A DNA stretch of 9,420 bases. Source: RECG01 sp964444805 (GTDB taxonomy: Bacteria; Bacillota_I; Bacilli_A; Acholeplasmatales; Acholeplasmataceae). This document shows, piece by piece, positions 6,037 through 9,420 of this stretch. The stretch spans positions 1 to 9,420 of the forward strand of contig CAYUIK010000016.1 of assembly GCA_964444805.1 (NCBI GenBank). The letters are read 5' to 3'. Made by a program: the position numbers and the translations under genes. Every line of letters starts with the position of its first letter. Positions within the stretch are counted from its first letter, which is position 1. Under the pieces are notes generated by a model. It saw only the letters and a program-made list of their open reading frames with translations. It did not search any database and had not been told where the DNA came from.

Positions 6037-6743
6037 ATTTTACGAAATTAAAGGATGTCGGTAACCCGGCAACCCTCGGCAAGCGCTACAGTGCCGAAGG
6101 CGCGGACGAACTCGTCTTCTACGATATTACGGCCTCGAGTGAACGACGAGGAATCGATTTCGCTTTCGTTTCCGACGTCGCCGATGAGATCAACATCCCT
6201 TTTTGTGTCGGCGGGGGGATAAGCAGTCTCGAAGATATCGCAATGATCCTAAAAAAAGGGGCGGACAAAGTCTCAATCAATTCGGCGGCCATCCGCGATC
6301 CTTCGCTCATCACGCGCGCAGCAAAACGATTCGGATCACAGTGCATCGTCTTGTCGATGGACGTCAAAAAAGAAAACGGTGCGTATGTCGTCTATCAAAA
6401 CGGTGGACGCATCAAAACCGAACTCGAAGCGATTTTCTGGGCTAAGGAAGGTGTGCGTCTCGGTGCGGGTGAACTCGTGGTCAACAGTATGGATGCTGAC
6501 GGGACGAAAGAAGGATTCGATCTCGAACTTTTAAATGCGATCGCTAAACAGGTAAACGTCCCCGTCATCGCATCCGGTGGAGCCGGCCGAATCGAACACT
6601 TCGTCGACGTCGCGACAAAAACCGATGTCGACGCCTATCTCGCAGCAAGCGTTTTTCATTACGAAACGATCACGATCGACCAGGTCAAACAGGAACTCAA
6701 AAAGAACGGCGTACCCGTTCGCATAGAAAGGAAGATCACATAA
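5973..6743 (+). CDS. hisF: Imidazole glycerol phosphate synthase, cyclase subunit HisF
   Basis: HisF is a TIM-barrel cyclase that combines PRFAR with ammonia delivered from HisH to give imidazole glycerol phosphate and AICAR; the latter returns to purine synthesis. The 256-residue protein has normal length. Catalytic Asp11 is in KRIIVCLDVRDGRVVKG and Asp130 in LSMDVKKENG. The phosphate-binding segments CVGGGISS, ADKVSINSAAI and ASGGAG are present, as is NSMDADGTKEGFD, where the family more often has a Thr or Ser in place of the first Asn. It starts at ATG 5973 within hisA and ends in TAA, whose last base starts the hisIE ATG (TAATG). HisF and HisA are related barrels, and adjacent hisA-hisF genes are the usual arrangement. 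Confidence 0.98.
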   Translation: MLSKRIIVCLDVRDGRVVKGINFTKLKDVGNPATLGKRYSAEGADELVFYDITASSERRGIDFAFVSDVADEINIPFCVGGGISSLEDIAMILKKGADKVSINSAAIRDPSLITRAAKRFGSQCIVLSMDVKKENGAYVVYQNGGRIKTELEAIFWAKEGVRLGAGELVVNSMDADGTKEGFDLELLNAIAKQVNVPVIASGGAGRIEHFVDVATKTDVDAYLAASVFHYETITIDQVKQELKKNGVPVRIERKIT

Positions 6744-7339
6744 TGAAACCCGTATATGACGCAAACGGACTCATCCCCGTCATCGTGCAAGAGGTATCCA
6801 CGCATGAGGTGCTCATGCTCGGATATATGAATGAGGCGAGCTATAAAAAGACGATGGAAACGAATGAACTCTATTTTTATAGCAGAACGAGAAAAGAACT
6901 TTGGAAAAAAGGAGAAACATCCGGAAACACCCAAAAATTAAAATCGCTGTCGATCGACTGTGACGAGGATGCGTTACTCGCAAAGGTCGAACAAACCGGT
7001 CCGGCGTGTCACACGGGAAATACCAGTTGTTTTTATCGCGATCTGCTCGGAAAAAACAGCGATACGATGCCCATCCTAGAAGAACTCTATCACGTCATCG
7101 CTGCCAAGAACAAAACACCGGACAAAGGGTATACGTCCTACCTTTTCCGTGAAGGACTCGACAAGATCTTGAAAAAAGTCGCGGAAGAGACCGGTGAGGT
7201 CATCATCGCTGCCAAAAACAACAACGACGAAACCGTCTATGAGATCAGTGACCTTTTCTACCACGTGCTCGTTCTCATGGTCGAACGAGGCATTACGCTC
7301 GATCGAATCGACGAAGAACTCAGGCGGCGCAGAACATGA
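6743..7339 (+). CDS. hisIE: Bifunctional phosphoribosyl-AMP cyclohydrolase / phosphoribosyl-ATP pyrophosphatase HisIE
   Basis: This fusion carries out steps 2 and 3: PR-ATP to PR-AMP (HisE domain) and PR-AMP to ProFAR (HisI domain). Residues 1 to about 105 are HisI. Asp72, Asp74 and Asp76 in DCDEDALL are the likely Mg site, and Cys73, Cys89 and Cys96 (in TGPACHTGNTSCFY) are zinc ligands with the family's 16- and 7-residue spacing. Residues from about 110 to 198 are HisE, an all-alpha MazG-like pyrophosphatase, with EETGE at 148-152 and Asp170 in ISDLFYH as metal ligands. ATG 6743 shares one base with the hisF stop, and AAAGGAAG (6727-6734) lies 8 bases upstream. The 198-residue length is typical of the fusion. 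The stop overlaps hisK as ATGA. Confidence 0.97.
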   Translation: MKPVYDANGLIPVIVQEVSTHEVLMLGYMNEASYKKTMETNELYFYSRTRKELWKKGETSGNTQKLKSLSIDCDEDALLAKVEQTGPACHTGNTSCFYRDLLGKNSDTMPILEELYHVIAAKNKTPDKGYTSYLFREGLDKILKKVAEETGEVIIAAKNNNDETVYEISDLFYHVLVLMVERGITLDRIDEELRRRRT

Positions 7340-8085
7340 TCGATTTTACGAGCGATTTCCACTTGCATACAGCGTATTCACCGGACGCTGATCGAAAGGC
7401 GACGTTTGCGGATTATCTGGTACGAGCGAAAGAAAAAGGAATCCAAAGCGTCGCCTTTACCGATCATTTGGACATCGATCCCGCGCATCCGCTCTTTTTG
7501 AAACAAATCGACTATGACCGATACTTTTCGGAACTCGATGCGGTCATGAAAACGAGTGAAATCAAAGTCCGACGAGGAATCGAAATCGGTTATCAGCGGC
7601 ACGTGAAGGATGAAACCAACTTGTTCTTGAAAAGATATCCTTTCGACTTTGTCATCCTATCGATTCACTATCTCGAAAAGAAAGATTTTCATACGGGTGA
7701 ATATCACCGGAACAAAACAAAAAAAGAAGCCTATCAAAGATATTTCGAAGCGTGTCTCGATGCGGTTCAAACGATCGATCGATTCGATGTGTTCGGACAC
7801 CTGGACCACATCACGCGTTATGGAAATTATGGCGACTATGTCTATAACGACTATCGCGCGATCATCGATTTGATTTTAATGGCACTCATAGAAAGAAAAA
7901 AAGGGATCGAGATCAATACGTCGGGCTATCGTCATGAAGGAAGGCTCTATCCGAAAAAGGACGTGATCAGACGCTTTCTCGAACTCGGCGGAAATCAAAT
8001 GACGATCGGATCGGATGCACACAGTATCCTTGACCTTGGACGTGACTTCGAACGCGCAAAAGACGAGCTCAAAGACATCCTTTGA
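7336..8085 (+). CDS. hisK: Histidinol-phosphatase, PHP family (HisK/HisJ type)
   Basis: This enzyme removes phosphate from histidinol phosphate to give histidinol, the step that the monofunctional HisB cannot do. The 249-residue protein is a PHP-domain metallophosphatase. Metal-binding positions visible are His9 and His11 in DFHLHTAYSPD, His44 in FTDHLD, Glu83 in RRGIEIGY, His111 in LSIHYLE, His155 in VFGHLDHITRYG, and Asp227 and His229 in GSDAHS. Together they fit a trinuclear PHP site. ATG 7336 overlaps the hisIE stop as ATGA. Only a weak AGGCGG precedes it, so translational coupling is likely. It is the last gene of the operon, and its stop codon lies inside the terminator hairpin. PHP proteins vary in substrate, but the operon position makes histidinol phosphate by far the best guess. 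Confidence 0.93.
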   Translation: MIDFTSDFHLHTAYSPDADRKATFADYLVRAKEKGIQSVAFTDHLDIDPAHPLFLKQIDYDRYFSELDAVMKTSEIKVRRGIEIGYQRHVKDETNLFLKRYPFDFVILSIHYLEKKDFHTGEYHRNKTKKEAYQRYFEACLDAVQTIDRFDVFGHLDHITRYGNYGDYVYNDYRAIIDLILMALIERKKGIEINTSGYRHEGRLYPKKDVIRRFLELGGNQMTIGSDAHSILDLGRDFERAKDELKDIL

Positions 8086-8097
8086 GCTCGTCTTTTT
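8058..8097. terminator. Bidirectional intrinsic terminator between hisK and guaB
   Basis: Bases 8058-8074 pair perfectly with 8080-8096 (17 bp, core GACGAGCTCAAAG) around a 5-base loop ACATC. The + strand ends in TTTTT (8093-8097). On the - strand the hairpin is followed by TTTT (complement of 8058-8061), so it can also end guaB transcription, which arrives from the right 34 bases after its stop codon. The 5' arm encodes the last residues of HisK, and the hisK TGA (8083-8085) lies in the 3' arm. Confidence 0.9.
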
Positions 8098-8129
8098 GTC
8101 ATCTTATCCCACGTGTTAAAGAAAATCTG

Positions 8130-9420
8130 CTAGGAATGCTTATGATAGTTCGGGGCTTCTTCGGTAAGTTCGACGTCGTGGGGATGGGATTCACGATAAC
8201 CCGCTGACGTAATTTTGACGAACGTGCCGTTTTCTTTCAGTTCTTCAATCGTCTTTGTCCCACAATATCCCATGGCGGAGCGAAGTCCGCCCATCAGTTG
8301 ATAGATGATGTCCTTGGCGTATCCTTGGTAGGGAACGCGTCCTTCGATGCCTTCGGGGACGAGTTTTTTCGTTTCACTCAAGTCGTTTTGGAAATAGCGG
8401 TCCTTCGAACCTCTTTTCATCGCAGCGAGCGATCCCATACCTTGATAGATCTTGTAGCGACGACGATTGAAAAGGACTTCTTCACCCGGAGACTCCTCAG
8501 CGCCCGCGAGGAGTCCGCCGATCATGACTGCGTTCGCCCCGGCGGCGATGGCCTTACTGATGTCTCCCGAGTACTTAATGCCACCATCGGCGATGACGGG
8601 GATGTTCTTATCCTTGGCATAGGACCAGACGTCCTGGATCGCGGTAATCTGGGGAACGCCGATCCCAGCGATGACGCGTGTCGTACAGATCGAACCGGGT
8701 CCGACACCGACTTTGAGCGCGTCCGCTCCTGCTTCGATCAATGCTTTGGCGGCATCCGCGGTCGCGATGTTTCCCGCAATGAGATCGAGCTTCGGAAAGG
8801 ACGCTTTGATCGAGCGGACCGTATCGATGATGCCTTGGGAGTGCCCATGGGCCGAGTCGATGGCGATCAGATCGACTTCAGCTCGTACGAGTGCCTGGAC
8901 GCGAAGAAGCGTATCCGCGGATACGCCGATGGCGGCACCGACCAACAATCTTCCCCGGTGGTCCTTGGCGGCATTTGGAAAGGCGAAAGCCTTCTCGATG
9001 TCCTTGATCGTGATGAGCCCTTTTAGGAAGCCCTTGTCATCGATGATCGGCAGTTTCTCGATCCGGTTTTTTAAGAGTATGGCTTTCGCCTCGTCGAGTG
9101 ATGTCTGGATTGGAGCGGTAATCAAGTTCTTTTTTGTCATGACGGTTTCGATCGAAGCATTTTTGTCCGGATGGAAACGAATATCCCGATTCGTTACGAT
9201 GCCGATCAAGTGGTTCTTGTCATCGACAACGGGAAAACCGGAAATACGGTATTTCGCCATCAAGTCTTCGGCTTCGCCAACGGTTTGTTTTTTCTCCATC
9301 GTAATCGGATCGGTGATCATGCCACTCTCGGAAAGCTTGACGCGTTTGACGTGGGCGACCTGGTCTTCGATTGTCATGTTCTTGTGGATGATGCCGATGC
9401 CGCCTTGTCTTGCAACGGCG
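8130..9420 (-). CDS. guaB: IMP dehydrogenase GuaB (5' end beyond the window)
   Basis: GuaB oxidises IMP to XMP with NAD, the committed step of GMP synthesis. The visible 429 residues read from the window edge as an open frame, AVARQGGIGIIHKNM. The first Met seen, at 9377, is therefore internal and about 60 N-terminal residues are missing. Two CBS domains (roughly visible residues 30-150, including YRISGFPVVDD and NRIEKLPIIDD) interrupt the TIM barrel. Catalytic Cys245 (codon 8685-8687) is in GPGSICTTR. IDSAHGHS, ADGGIKYSGD, the flap motif EGIEGRVPY and GGLRSAMGYCG are all present, as is the ESHPHD C-terminus. It ends in TAG. The gene converges on the his operon and shares its terminator. It is not part of the operon, although AICAR from HisF feeds IMP synthesis. 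Confidence 0.97.
   Translation of the reverse strand, partial: AVARQGGIGIIHKNMTIEDQVAHVKRVKLSESGMITDPITMEKKQTVGEAEDLMAKYRISGFPVVDDKNHLIGIVTNRDIRFHPDKNASIETVMTKKNLITAPIQTSLDEAKAILLKNRIEKLPIIDDKGFLKGLITIKDIEKAFAFPNAAKDHRGRLLVGAAIGVSADTLLRVQALVRAEVDLIAIDSAHGHSQGIIDTVRSIKASFPKLDLIAGNIATADAAKALIEAGADALKVGVGPGSICTTRVIAGIGVPQITAIQDVWSYAKDKNIPVIADGGIKYSGDISKAIAAGANAVMIGGLLAGAEESPGEEVLFNRRRYKIYQGMGSLAAMKRGSKDRYFQNDLSETKKLVPEGIEGRVPYQGYAKDIIYQLMGGLRSAMGYCGTKTIEELKENGTFVKITSAGYRESHPHDVELTEEAPNYHKHS

Noticed and set aside
8298..9026. 242-codon open frame on the + strand opposite guaB
   Set aside because: It is antisense to the strongly conserved guaB, has no recognisable motif and no good ribosome binding site, and is a by-product of codon composition.
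9375..9377. ATG at 9377 (- strand) as the guaB start
   Set aside because: The frame stays open to the window edge and reads the conserved IMP dehydrogenase segment ARQGGIGIIHKN, so this Met is internal.

Overview
The window carries a complete histidine biosynthesis operon on the + strand (hisZ-hisG-hisD-hisC-hisB-hisH-hisA-hisF-hisIE-hisK, 264-8085). A 260-base regulatory leader precedes it, and the 5'-truncated guaB gene (IMP dehydrogenase) converges on it from the - strand (8130-9420). The organism looks like a member of the Bacillota or a close relative. Supporting this are the short HisG with a separate HisZ subunit, the fused HisIE, a monofunctional HisB, a PHP-type histidinol phosphatase, Bacillus-like GuaB sequence, strong AAGGAGG-type ribosome binding sites and moderate G+C. 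TGA is used as a stop and TGG for Trp, so the code is the standard bacterial one. I cannot name the genus.

Leader (1-263): a candidate extended -10 promoter at 32-60 is followed by a 14-codon ORF (99-143) encoding MRINYLRQAHHHKN. It has a Shine-Dalgarno sequence and three consecutive His codons. Downstream come several mutually exclusive RNA helices and a strong intrinsic terminator (209-239), 24 bases before the hisZ ATG. By hand pairing this is a full ribosome-dependent attenuator. A ribosome stalled on His codons should favour an antiterminator (196-224). A ribosome that reaches the leader stop codon, or no translation at all, should favour the terminator. It does not look like a T-box.

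Operon (264-8085): together the genes encode every step from PRPP and ATP to histidine. HisZ-HisG makes phosphoribosyl-ATP, HisIE converts it to ProFAR, and HisA isomerises that to PRFAR. HisH-HisF makes imidazole glycerol phosphate and releases AICAR. HisB, HisC, HisK and HisD then complete histidine. All nine gene junctions overlap (17, 4, 11, 4, 4, 4, 64, 1 and 4 bases), so there is no untranslated base within the operon, and translational coupling is likely. The 64-base hisA/hisF overlap is the exception in size and gives HisA a Ser-rich 20-residue tail.

3' side: a near-perfect 17-bp hairpin with T-runs on both strands overlaps the hisK stop codon and separates the operon from the convergent guaB gene. 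No mobile element, CRISPR array, tRNA or rRNA was seen. The most interesting item is the His leader-peptide attenuator; the rest is a textbook but unusually compact operon.
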